From contig CASEOS010000001.1 of the NCBI GenBank assembly GCA_949289635.1, positions 1-64,000 on the forward strand: DNA of 64,000 bases. The letters run 5' to 3'. This stretch comes from an uncultured Eubacteriales bacterium. GTDB taxonomy: Bacteria; Bacillota; Clostridia; TANB77; CAG-508. Position 1 is the stretch's first letter. The number at the start of each line of letters is the position of its first letter. Below are positions 37,209 to 47,260 of the stretch, one piece after another. Below the pieces are notes generated by a model that was not told the origin of the DNA, did not search any database, and saw only the letters and a list, made by a program, of their open reading frames with translations. The translations under genes and the position numbers were made by a program.

Positions 37209-38459
37209 TTACAATTTATTATACAAATATTGCATATGTTGATATACACGATTAGCCCAATTTTTATCTGTTGCATATTTCGTGTTTACTCCTGTTAAGG
37301 TCGCTCCATAATAATAAGAACCAGTTGCTACCTCTCCCCCATATATACTTGTACCTTTTGGATTTAAATAATATTTTACAAATACTCTTGCTAATAAATC
37401 GATACTTTCTGAATAATCAGAAAAATGATAAGCACTATTATATGGACTAGAATCATAAGCCCCATATCCAAATAGATTTTTCTTTTCTAAGGATATTTTT
37501 GAAGTTCCCCATCCGCTTTCATGTATTCCAACTGCTGCAACAAAAATACCATTTATGTTATATTGTTTTTCTATATAGTAAAAATACTGTGCATTATTGG
37601 CAAATATATTATTTTTATCTTTAGAATCTGTTAATACTTTTTTAAATTGTTCTAATGATAAACCACTTGGTTGATTTAATGCCATATTAAAACTTAGTGT
37701 ACTTTTTAAAGTACTTGCTGATTTTGTATCTGTTCCTGTATCATTAGTTGTTTCTTCTTTCTCTGGCGCATTTGGATTGATATATGTTGTACATTCTGCT
37801 TTTACATACCCTCTTGCTGTACCACTTTCTATTCGATACCACGAATTCTTTATTTCTTTTAATTTTAATTGATCATTTTTAGATAAGGTTGCTACTTTTT
37901 GTGAATTTTCATCCGGTTCTGTCATTACAGATAACCTATCAGAAGTAACATATAATGTGTCACCAACTTTTACTTTATAATTACTAGTTCCTGTTCCTCC
38001 ACCTATTTCTACTATTTTGTTAATCGATGCTTTTGTAATCTTTTGATTTACTTGCTCTTCATTTACCAATGTCTCATCTTGATAGGTTTTCTTTACAGTT
38101 AATTCTTGGGTACCTTCTCTTCCCTCTTGCACTACTTGTACAACACCTTTTGGTATACTCGGATTTGTTCTATATTTGGTAATATATTCTAATACTTCTT
38201 CTCTCACCTCATATTCTTCTCTTTGTCCATTGTTTGTATTTTGTGAAATAATTTCTTCTAAATTGACCTTTTCTGCTTGACTAATTTTTATTTCTTCTGT
38301 ATTTTGACTTGCTGTTTCTTCTGTGGCATATACTTTTTTTGAAAAATATAGATTATAAAAAAGAATAGAATATAACATAAACACAACAAAAACTAAAAAA
38401 TATATGAAATTCTTGATTGTTATTTTCACTTTTTTCTCTTTATTCTCTTTTGTTTTCAT
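37209..38459 (-). CDS. Secreted G5-SH3-glucosaminidase cell-wall protein
   Basis: The 416-residue protein has an N-terminal membrane anchor (about 14-36), a G5 domain (YEVREEVLEYITKYRTNPSI ... TVKKTYQDETLVN), a bacterial SH3 domain (YVTSDRLSVMTEPDENSQKV), and a C-terminal glucosaminidase/lysozyme-like domain. The catalytic Glu is probably in AAVGIHESGWGTSK. It would cleave peptidoglycan glycan strands at the cell surface. I start at 38459 because AGGTGAT lies upstream of that ATG. It precedes the VirB2-like and CpaE-like genes by about 100 bases. Confidence 0.85.
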   Translation of the reverse strand: MKTKENKEKKVKITIKNFIYFLVFVVFMLYSILFYNLYFSKKVYATEETASQNTEEIKISQAEKVNLEEIISQNTNNGQREEYEVREEVLEYITKYRTNPSIPKGVVQVVQEGREGTQELTVKKTYQDETLVNEEQVNQKITKASINKIVEIGGGTGTSNYKVKVGDTLYVTSDRLSVMTEPDENSQKVATLSKNDQLKLKEIKNSWYRIESGTARGYVKAECTTYINPNAPEKEETTNDTGTDTKSASTLKSTLSFNMALNQPSGLSLEQFKKVLTDSKDKNNIFANNAQYFYYIEKQYNINGIFVAAVGIHESGWGTSKISLEKKNLFGYGAYDSSPYNSAYHFSDYSESIDLLARVFVKYYLNPKGTSIYGGEVATGSYYYGATLTGVNTKYATDKNWANRVYQHMQYLYNKL

Positions 38460-38540
38460 ATTATCACCTATCATCATTTTACCTTTTGTGTCTATTTTTG
38501 TCAATTTAAAATTTTGGAAATTTTCTATTAGCTTTTCCTA

Positions 38541-38569
38541 TTGATTTTCTCAGGGTTTTATAATATGAT
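38541..38569 (+). promoter_or_regulatory. Promoter of the 38595 gene
   Basis: TTGATT (38541-38546) and TATGAT (38564-38569) are 17 bases apart, 26 bases before the start codon. Confidence 0.5.
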
Positions 38570-38594
38570 ATAGGTGTTTACTGAGGAGGAATTT

Positions 38595-39419
38595 ATGAAA
38601 AATAAAAAGAATGAAAAAAATATAAAAAAGGCCAAAATGATATTAACTATTGTGACGATTATTCTACTTTGTATCGTAATTTTTCTTGCATACCTAGTTT
38701 TTCAAAAATATATATTAAAGAAAAATTTTGAAAATGATATTTTAAATTTTGCTGATAAAAATCAGTCTACTATTTTTACTGTTGATAACATAACATTATT
38801 CAGTAGTGCTGATGCTGGATACAAAACAAATACAGCCAATAATTTTACCATACAAAATTTATATCAATATACAGATATTGCTTTATTTATCAAAAATACA
38901 TCTGATGAAGATACATTAGAAAACACATTAAAGAAAGTACGTATTGAAAATGTACAATTTATAAATGCACCTACACTTGGAGAACCAAATTTATATTTCA
39001 AAAGTATCAATGATTTTGCCAAAAGTGATATAAAAGAAGAAAATAACATTACAGATTCTTTTGAATTTACAATTTCTTCTAGTGATGAAGCAGATTTAAG
39101 CACTTCCACTTTATATAATAATTTAGCCAATCCTTTAACATTTAGCTATGTAAACTCTAATATAAAATCTGATTATACCATTACAGATGTTTCATCACCA
39201 ATCACATATGATGGCTCTTTACTACAAAAATGCAATATTGGTTTAGAAAATATCACTTGTACCCTTTCATTTGATATTTATATTACCAATAACTTGGATG
39301 AAGATTTTAAGACAACTGTATCTATTGATATTCCCCTTTCTTCTGAGGACAAAACCATATTTGATGGTAATTTAACAATCAATCAAGATACAAATTATAC
39401 GTTTTATCGATATAACTAA
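38595..39419 (+). CDS. Membrane-anchored extracellular protein of unknown function
   Basis: The 274-residue protein has a basic N-terminus and one membrane anchor (ILTIVTIILLCIVIFLAYLV). The outer part contains two similar beta-rich halves rich in Asn, Thr and Ser, both with a NPLTFSYVN- or NLTINQDT-like strand. It is probably an Ig-like surface domain. I start at ATG 38595 behind GGAGGAATTT; the longer frame from 38574 lacks a ribosome binding site. I recognise no named family. Confidence 0.7.
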   Translation: MKNKKNEKNIKKAKMILTIVTIILLCIVIFLAYLVFQKYILKKNFENDILNFADKNQSTIFTVDNITLFSSADAGYKTNTANNFTIQNLYQYTDIALFIKNTSDEDTLENTLKKVRIENVQFINAPTLGEPNLYFKSINDFAKSDIKEENNITDSFEFTISSSDEADLSTSTLYNNLANPLTFSYVNSNIKSDYTITDVSSPITYDGSLLQKCNIGLENITCTLSFDIYITNNLDEDFKTTVSIDIPLSSEDKTIFDGNLTINQDTNYTFYRYN

Positions 39420-39495
39420 TAACATATGATTCGCTATATTGATTGCATGTTTTTACTATTATTAAAATACAATTTTTCAAGGAGGCTTATACAAA

Positions 39496-41247
39496 ATGAA
39501 AACTAAACTATCTATTGCTGAACAATTAAAAGAAAAATATCATAAAACTACTGAAGTAACGAATTTTAAAGATATGTTATACAACTCTAGTGAAAACTTT
39601 AAATCTAGAACTGCTTTTAAGTTAAAAGATAAAAATGGCAATATTGTTTCTATTACTTATGAAGAATTTAAGAATGATGTTGTTTATTTAGGGACTGATT
39701 TCATCAAACGTGGCTTTTTAAATAAACGAATTGCCGTTATTGGAAAAAATAGCTATCAATGGTGCGTGTCTTATATGGCTGCCTCTATTGTAGGTGTCGT
39801 TGTTCCTATTGATAAAGAATTACATTGTGATGATGTTATTAATTTTATGAATGTTTCAGAATCTGTTTGTATTTTAGGAGATTTGAAAAATTTGACTTCT
39901 ATAAAAGAAAATTTTGCGAAATTAAATAATCAAGAAACTGTATTGGTTTCTTTTGATAAAATAGATGCTAAAACAAACGATATCTTATATTTTGATAATC
40001 TAAAAGTGATTGGAAAAGATAGTTATTTAAATGGATTTCATGATTTTGATAAAATCCAAGTGAATCCTGATGAATTGCGTATTTTGTTATTTACTTCTGG
40101 TACAACAGGAAATGCTAAAGGAGTTTGCTTATCACAAAGAAATATCTGTTCTAACATTCTTTCAACCTACGGAATTGTAAAAGTAAAAAGAAGTGACTTA
40201 TTTTTCTCAGTTCTTCCCTTACATCACACCTATGAATGTACATTAGGCTTCTTACTACCTATTTATAGTGGAGCTAGTATCGCTCATTGTGAAGGATTAC
40301 GATATATCTCTAAAAACATGACAGAATTTCACCCTTCCGTTATTTTATGTGTTCCTTTACTTTTAGAAAAAATGCATAAAACAATTGTTAGAAATATGAA
40401 TAAAACCTTACCAGAAAAATATAGAAAAAAAAATCAAGATGAAAATCCATTTGATAACCTTCCTTTCTTTATAAAGAAAATTGTTAAAAATAAGGTAAAG
40501 AATACACTTGGCGGAAGGTTACGTGTCTTTATTGTTGGAGCTGCTGCTGCCAATCCAGAAATTTTATCTGATTTTAGAAAATTAAACTTAAATACATTGC
40601 AAGGGTATGGTCTAACAGAATGTTCTCCTTTGGTTGCTGGAAATACAGATTTCTTCCAAAAAGACGATGCTGCTGGACTTCCAATTCCAAATGTAGAATA
40701 TAAAATAGATTCTCCAAATACAGAAGGTATTGGTGAAATTATTGTCAAAGGTCCTAATGTCATGTTAGGTTATTACAATAATCCAGAAGCAACTGCCAAT
40801 GTCATAAAAGATGGTTGGTTTCATACAGGTGACTTAGGAAAAATTGATGAAAATGGTTATTTATATATTACTGGTAGATGTAAAAGTGTGATTGTTACAA
40901 AAAATGGTAAAAATATTTATCCTGAAGAAGTAGAATATTATTTAAATGACAATCCTTTAATTTCTGAAGCTTTGGTACAAGGAATTCAAGAAGATGATGA
41001 TGATGAGACTTATGTAAAAGCACAAATATATCCAAATTTAGAAGCTATTTCAGAATATTTAAAAGGTAGTGTCCCTACAAAAGAAGAAATTAAAAAAATT
41101 ATTTCTGATGTTGTTTCTAATGTTAATAGCAAATTACCAAATTACAAACATATTAAGGGATTTATTATTAGAGATAAAGAATTTGAAAAAACAACGACTC
41201 AAAAAGTAAAACGATATGGTGATAATATGAAATATGATGAAAAATAA
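39496..41247 (+). CDS. AMP-dependent long-chain acyl-CoA synthetase
   Basis: A 583-residue adenylate-forming enzyme that activates fatty acids with ATP and CoA. Motifs: the P-loop LLFTSGTTGNAKG, GYGLTECSPLVAG, GWFHTGDLGKIDENGYLYIT, and the C-terminal hinge with lysine near KTTTQKVKRYG. It is most similar in layout to long-chain fatty acyl-CoA ligases of the FadD15 type. AAGGAGG precedes the ATG. The substrate cannot be fixed from sequence alone. Confidence 0.88.
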   Translation: MKTKLSIAEQLKEKYHKTTEVTNFKDMLYNSSENFKSRTAFKLKDKNGNIVSITYEEFKNDVVYLGTDFIKRGFLNKRIAVIGKNSYQWCVSYMAASIVGVVVPIDKELHCDDVINFMNVSESVCILGDLKNLTSIKENFAKLNNQETVLVSFDKIDAKTNDILYFDNLKVIGKDSYLNGFHDFDKIQVNPDELRILLFTSGTTGNAKGVCLSQRNICSNILSTYGIVKVKRSDLFFSVLPLHHTYECTLGFLLPIYSGASIAHCEGLRYISKNMTEFHPSVILCVPLLLEKMHKTIVRNMNKTLPEKYRKKNQDENPFDNLPFFIKKIVKNKVKNTLGGRLRVFIVGAAAANPEILSDFRKLNLNTLQGYGLTECSPLVAGNTDFFQKDDAAGLPIPNVEYKIDSPNTEGIGEIIVKGPNVMLGYYNNPEATANVIKDGWFHTGDLGKIDENGYLYITGRCKSVIVTKNGKNIYPEEVEYYLNDNPLISEALVQGIQEDDDDETYVKAQIYPNLEAISEYLKGSVPTKEEIKKIISDVVSNVNSKLPNYKHIKGFIIRDKEFEKTTTQKVKRYGDNMKYDEK

Positions 41248-41260
41248 AAATGGACAATTT

Positions 41261-41621
41261 GGGACAATTGGGGACGTTTCTGTTTGGACATTTTGAGGGA
41301 TTTTGGAGACTCATTTTCCCTTTTTAAAATTACAAAACTTAAAAATATAGAATATAAAGTCATTACACAATTTTGTATAAGCTAAATTTTCATAGAAATT
41401 CTACAAGAAAAACATGCGCCTCTCTCATTGTTGCTGTAAAGCTTAAGCAAAATGAGCATTCCTCATGTTTTTCTTTAGAATTTCTAATTTCAAATTTAGA
41501 TACGCAAAATCGTTTCATTCTTTTATATTCTATATTTTTTTCTTATTTAATATTCTAAAAGTAAAAAATGAGTTTCCAAAATCCCTCAAAATGTCCAAAC
41601 AGAAACGTCCCCAAAAGGACA
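41261..41621. repeat. Nested foldback element 2 (F4 + F5 + inner module)
   Basis: It fills the gap between the acyl-CoA synthetase and the microprotein. The outer arms 41268-41307 and 41575-41614 are a perfect 40 bp inverted repeat made of F4 (GGGGACGTTTCTGTTTGGAC) and a degenerate F5 (GGGATTTTGGAGACTCATTT). Inside is the same module as in element 1 but reversed: AATTTTGTATAAGCTAAATT on the left and CAAATTTAGATACGCAAAAT on the right. The centre is a hairpin opening with GCGCCTCTCTCATTG. Open frames here are by-products of the repeat. Confidence 0.85.
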
Positions 41622-41629
41622 AAATGAAT

Positions 41630-41669
41630 AAGAGAAGTGGAAACACCATAAATGGAGTCCACTTCTCTT
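41630..41669 (-). terminator. Terminator after the microprotein gene
   Basis: AAGAGAAGTGGA and TCCACTTCTCTT form a perfect 12 bp stem 22 bases past the microprotein stop, followed by ATTCATTTTG. Confidence 0.7.
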
Positions 41670-41691
41670 ATCTACAAGTAACACTAAAAGA

Positions 41692-41808
41692 TTAGCAACA
41701 TCCTCCTCTGTTACCTCCGCAACAACAGCATATTAATAAGATAAGGATTATAATCCAGCAACAATCATCACCAAATCCGAATCCTCCACATCCTCTGTTC
41801 TCTGGCAT
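41692..41808 (-). CDS. 38-residue Cys/Gly-rich membrane microprotein
   Basis: The protein starts MPENRGCGGFGFGDDCC, has a short hydrophobic core (WIIILILLI) and ends CCCCGGNRGGCC. Nine of 38 residues are cysteine, four of them consecutive. GGAGG lies seven bases before the ATG, and a strong terminator follows the stop, so this small frame is very probably a gene. The Gly-rich start and short membrane segment recall YjcZ-type sporulation microproteins, but the cysteines are unusual. The function is unknown. Confidence 0.7.
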   Translation of the reverse strand: MPENRGCGGFGFGDDCCWIIILILLICCCCGGNRGGCC

Positions 41809-42013
41809 AGTCTAGACCTCCTTCCATTAAAAGAACTATGTTTCTTTTTCTTTCTTCTGTATGATATATAATATGTATTTTATGGATTTGTGTTACTGTT
41901 TCTATTTTTAAATTTCTATTTCTTAAAATTGCTCTCTTTCTATTATTTTTCAAGTGTTTCGGAGATCTATTTGGAATTTTTTGAATTTTTTTTGAATTTT
42001 TTATAAAAATCTA

Positions 42014-42042
42014 TTGACAACTTATTAAAAATTTTGTATACT
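42014..42042 (+). promoter_or_regulatory. Promoter of the tRNA operon
   Basis: TTGACA (42014-42019) and TATACT (42037-42042) are 17 bases apart, a near-consensus sigma-A promoter 20 bases before tRNA-Val. Confidence 0.85.
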
Positions 42043-42062
42043 AGATTTCGTCGAAAGGACAT

Positions 42063-42138
42063 GGTCGCTTAGCTCAGCTGGGAGAGCATCTGCCTTACAA
42101 GCAGGGGGTCACAGGTTCGAGCCCTGTAGCGACCACCA
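42063..42138 (+). tRNA. tRNA-Val (TAC)
   Basis: A full cloverleaf: acceptor GGTCGCT with AGCGACC, D-arm GCTCAGCTGGGAGAGC, anticodon TAC in CTTACAA, T-loop GGTTCGAGCC, discriminator A and encoded CCA. Confidence 0.97.
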
Positions 42139-42148
42139 TGTTTTTTAC

Positions 42149-42225
42149 GGCCCGGTAGTTCAGTTGGTTAGAACGCTAGCCTGTCACGCTAGAGGTCGAC
42201 GGTTCGAGCCCGTTCCGGGTCGCCA
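42149..42225 (+). tRNA. tRNA-Asp (GTC)
   Basis: Acceptor GGCCCGG with CCGGGTC (one G-T pair), anticodon GTC in CTGTCAC, T-loop GGTTCGAGCC, discriminator G and encoded CCA. Confidence 0.97.
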
Positions 42226-42234
42226 TTTTTTTAT

Positions 42235-42310
<76 letters not shown>

Positions 42311-42311
42311 G

Positions 42312-42344
42312 AAAAAGAAACTAATCTAATTTAGTTTCTTTTTT
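42312..42344 (+). terminator. Terminator of the tRNA operon
   Basis: AAAGAAACTAA and TTTAGTTTCTTTTTT form a stem directly after tRNA-Phe with a T-run. Confidence 0.8.
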
Positions 42345-42373
42345 ATTTTATATAGAAATATAACATAAACGGT

Positions 42374-42426
42374 CAAAAAAGAACACTTAAGATAAGTGTA
42401 AACTTAAATTAAATGTTCTTTTTTTG
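42374..42426 (-). terminator. Terminator after groEL
   Basis: AAAAAGAACA and TGTTCTTTTT are the outer stem around an inner TTAAG/CTTAA hairpin. It starts nine bases past the groEL stop, with a T-run on the minus strand. Confidence 0.75.
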
Positions 42427-42434
42427 TTGTTTTA

Positions 42435-44073
<1,639 letters not shown>

Positions 44074-44094
44074 TAAAATCCTTCCTTTCCTCTA

Positions 44095-44205
44095 GTTGCC
44101 AAAGGGGACGGGGCATTTTGGCAACCTTCTTTATTAATTTCATTTATATTTTTATAATTATGATTCCTAACAAAGTTGCCAAAATGCCCCGTCCCCTTTG
44201 GCAAC
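44095..44205. repeat. Inverted pair of F3 hairpins between groES and groEL
   Basis: Two 31-base units, 44095-44125 and 44175-44205, are perfect complements. Each has arms GTTGCCAAA and TTTGGCAAC around GGGGACGGGGCA. The pair can fold as one long hairpin or two small ones. It begins eight bases after the groES stop and ends 22 bases before the groEL start. Confidence 0.85.
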
Positions 44206-44213
44206 TTTTTATA

Positions 44214-44495
<282 letters not shown>

Positions 44496-44515
44496 TTAAA
44501 TTACCTCCTTTATTT

Positions 44516-44542
44516 TTAGCACTCTATCTTTGTGACTGCTAA
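44516..44542. promoter_or_regulatory. CIRCE (HrcA operator)
   Basis: TTAGCACTC-N9-GACTGCTAA matches the consensus TTAGCACTC-N9-GAGTGCTAA at 17 of 18 arm positions. It lies between the groES promoter and start codon. Confidence 0.93.
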
Positions 44543-44543
44543 T

Positions 44544-44572
44544 ACTGTATACCCATTTTTAGTAAATGTCAA
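44544..44572 (-). promoter_or_regulatory. groES-groEL sigma-A promoter
   Basis: On the minus strand TTGACA (44572-44567) and TACAGT (44549-44544) are 17 bases apart. The CIRCE follows directly. Confidence 0.85.
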
Positions 44573-44715
44573 TAGTATTTTTTGATTTTTCACATAAAGT
44601 TCACACATTTATTGTATTCCTTAATTTTTCAATATATTCCAAACTAGGAGAACCTTTTTTAAGTTCTTCTTTTTTTGAAATTTAAAGACCTCTCTAGATT
44701 TTATTAAACAAAGAT

Positions 44716-44744
44716 GGAACGATTTGACACGTCCCTATCGTTCC
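44716..44744 (-). repeat. F2 hairpin at the clpC 3' end
   Basis: On the minus strand GGAACG/CGTTCC arms enclose ATAGGGACGTGTCAAAT. It encodes the last two residues of ClpC (Glu-Arg) and its TAG stop. Confidence 0.85.
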
Positions 44745-47206
44745 ACAACTACTTTTTCATCCTTAACGCCAATCTTGTTAACTCCAGTCTTTTTCAATTT
44801 TCCATCTAATATTTCTTCAGCTAAGCTATCTTCTAATATGCTTTGAATTGTTCTTCTTAAAGGTCTTGCTCCAAAGTTTTTATCAATTCCTTTACTTGCA
44901 ATTAACTTTTTAACAGATGGTTCTATCTCGATATTAATTTTTTGGTCTTTTAGTCTAGCCACTACTTCTTTTAACATAATATCAATAATTTTGTCTATTT
45001 CTTTATCTGTTAATTTATGGAATACGATAATTTCATCAATACGATTGATAAATTCTGGTCTTAATTCTTTTTTCAAAGCTTCCATCACTTCTTTTTTGAT
45101 TTCTTCATATTCTTTTTTCGCTTTTTCTTCTACTTTTTGCTTATCATCATTTGTTGCATTTGCTGAAAATCCTAAAGATTTTTTATCTGTAATTAATCTT
45201 GCACCGATATTAGAAGTCATGATAATGACTGTATTTTTAAAGTTAACTGTTCTTCCTTGGCTATCTGTTAATCTACCATCTTCTAGTATTTGAAGTAACA
45301 TATTCATCACATCTGGATGTGCTTTTTCGATTTCATCAAATAAGATAACAGAATATGGTTTTCTTCTGATTTTCTCTGTTAATTGACCACCTTCATCAAA
45401 TCCTACATATCCTGGAGGTGAACCAATTAATTTAGATACAGAATGTGGTTCCATATATTCAGACATGTCAATTCTGATCATGGCATTTTCATCACCAAAT
45501 AGACATTCAGCCAATGCTTTTGATAATTCTGTTTTACCTACACCTGTTGGTCCTAAGAACAAGAATGAACCAATTGGTCTTTTTGGATCTTTTAATCCCA
45601 CTCTTCCTCTTCTAATTGCTTTAGCAACTGCTTCTACTGCTTCATCTTGACCAATGACTCTTTCATGTAAGTTTTCTTCTAGATGTTTTAATCTTTCATT
45701 TTCATCCTCTGTTATCTTTTTAGCTGGAATTCCTGTCCAACTTGAAATTACTTCTGCAATATTTTCCTCTGTAATGTCTGTTACAGATTTATTGTTTTTA
45801 TTTTTCCATTTATTTTGTTCTTTTTCATATTTTGCTTTTAATTCTTTTTCTTTATCTCTTAAAGAGGCTGCTTTTTCAAATTTTTGAATCTTAACAGCTT
45901 CTTCCTTGTCTTTTGTTACATTGGCAAGTTCTTCTTCCAATTCTTTTAAAGAGTCTGGTTCTGTATATGTTTTTAATCTTGCTCTTGATGCTGCCTCATC
46001 AATTAAGTCAATTGCCTTATCTGGTAAATATCTGTCATTTATATATCTAACAGATAATTTTACTGCAGCTTCAATTGCCTCATCTGTTATTTTAACATTA
46101 TGATGGGCTTCATATTTATCTTTGATTCCTTTTAAAATGGTAATCGTATCTTTTTCTGATGGCTCATTAACCGTTACTGGACTAAATCTTCTTTCTAGTG
46201 CAGAATCCTTTTCTATAAATTTTCTATATTCATTTAAAGTGGTTGCTCCTACTAATTGAATTTCTCCTCTTGCTAATAATGGTTTTAAGATATTTGCTGC
46301 ATCAATTGCTCCTTCTGCAGAACCTGCTCCTACAATGGTATGAACTTCATCAATAAACAAGATAACATCTCCTGCTTTTTTGACTTCATTTAATGCTTTT
46401 TTGATTCTTTCTTCAAAATCTCCTCTATATTTAGCACCAGCTACCATACTAGAAATATCAACTGTTACTACTCTTTTATTTTTTAGAATTTCTGGAACAT
46501 CTCCTGACACAATTTTTTGTGCCAATCCTTCTACGACTGCTGTTTTACCAACACCTGGTTCACCAATTAAGCAAGGATTATTTTTCGTTCTTCTTGATAA
46601 AATTTGGATAACCCTTTCGATTTCTTCTTTTCTTCCAATAATTGGGTCTAATTTTCCTTCTTTTGCTTTTTCTGTTAAATCTTCACCAAATTGATTTAAT
46701 GTTGGCGTTTGGTTATAGCTTCCAGATTTTCTTCTTCCATGTTTAGAATCACTTTCTCCTGCTAAATCCTCTCCTTCATTAATCACTCTGATAATTTCTC
46801 CATATAGCTTTGGAATATTGACATTTAATTCAATCAAAATTCTTGCTGCTACACTATCTCCTTCTCTTAATAATCCAATTAAAAGATGTTCTGTTCCTAT
46901 ATAGTTATATCCTAATTTTCTTGCTTCAATAAAAGCATTTTCAATAACTCTTTTGGTTCTTGGTGTAAATCCTAATGTCTCTTCAATTGGTTCATCTTTT
47001 CCAACCAATTCAATCGTGACATCAATAATATTTTCTGGTGTAATTTCTTGGTTTTCTAAAACTTTAGATGCTACACCACTACCTTCTTTTGCTAAACCAT
47101 ATAGCAAATGTTCTGTTCCTATATATCTATGTCCTAATTCTAAAGCTGCATCATTGGCAATTTCTATTGCCTTTTTTGCTCTACTTGTAAAATTATATGT
47201 CATCAT
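44735..47206 (-). CDS. clpC: ATP-dependent protease ATPase subunit ClpC
   Basis: A Clp/Hsp100 unfoldase that works with ClpP and with McsB-marked substrates. Order: two N-terminal repeats (residues 1-145), AAA domain 1 (Walker A GEPGVGKTAVV), UVR-motif coiled coil (AVKIQKFEKAASLRDKEKEL), AAA domain 2 (GPTGVGKTELSKAL), and the D2-small domain. It is 823 residues from ATG 47206; the next ATG (47203) and an upstream GTG are alternatives. It is the last gene of the ctsR operon. Its final GAA CGA TAG comes from an F2 hairpin. Confidence 0.95.
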   Translation of the reverse strand: MMTYNFTSRAKKAIEIANDAALELGHRYIGTEHLLYGLAKEGSGVASKVLENQEITPENIIDVTIELVGKDEPIEETLGFTPRTKRVIENAFIEARKLGYNYIGTEHLLIGLLREGDSVAARILIELNVNIPKLYGEIIRVINEGEDLAGESDSKHGRRKSGSYNQTPTLNQFGEDLTEKAKEGKLDPIIGRKEEIERVIQILSRRTKNNPCLIGEPGVGKTAVVEGLAQKIVSGDVPEILKNKRVVTVDISSMVAGAKYRGDFEERIKKALNEVKKAGDVILFIDEVHTIVGAGSAEGAIDAANILKPLLARGEIQLVGATTLNEYRKFIEKDSALERRFSPVTVNEPSEKDTITILKGIKDKYEAHHNVKITDEAIEAAVKLSVRYINDRYLPDKAIDLIDEAASRARLKTYTEPDSLKELEEELANVTKDKEEAVKIQKFEKAASLRDKEKELKAKYEKEQNKWKNKNNKSVTDITEENIAEVISSWTGIPAKKITEDENERLKHLEENLHERVIGQDEAVEAVAKAIRRGRVGLKDPKRPIGSFLFLGPTGVGKTELSKALAECLFGDENAMIRIDMSEYMEPHSVSKLIGSPPGYVGFDEGGQLTEKIRRKPYSVILFDEIEKAHPDVMNMLLQILEDGRLTDSQGRTVNFKNTVIIMTSNIGARLITDKKSLGFSANATNDDKQKVEEKAKKEYEEIKKEVMEALKKELRPEFINRIDEIIVFHKLTDKEIDKIIDIMLKEVVARLKDQKINIEIEPSVKKLIASKGIDKNFGARPLRRTIQSILEDSLAEEILDGKLKKTGVNKIGVKDEKVVVER

Positions 47207-47227
47207 TATCACCTTACCTTTCTTTTT

Positions 47228-47257
47228 TGTCCCATTGGGGACGTTTCCTTTTGGACA
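47228..47257 (-). repeat. F4 hairpin between mcsB and clpC
   Basis: TGTCC and GGACA arms around TTGGGGACGTTTCCTTTT. It lies three bases from the mcsB stop. Its twin forms the outer arms of element 2 (41592-41621). Confidence 0.8.
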
Positions 47258-47260
47258 TTT

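Noticed and set aside
41373..41695. Two overlapping plus-strand frames
   Set aside because: They lie inside foldback element 2 and the terminator behind it, and have no ribosome binding site.
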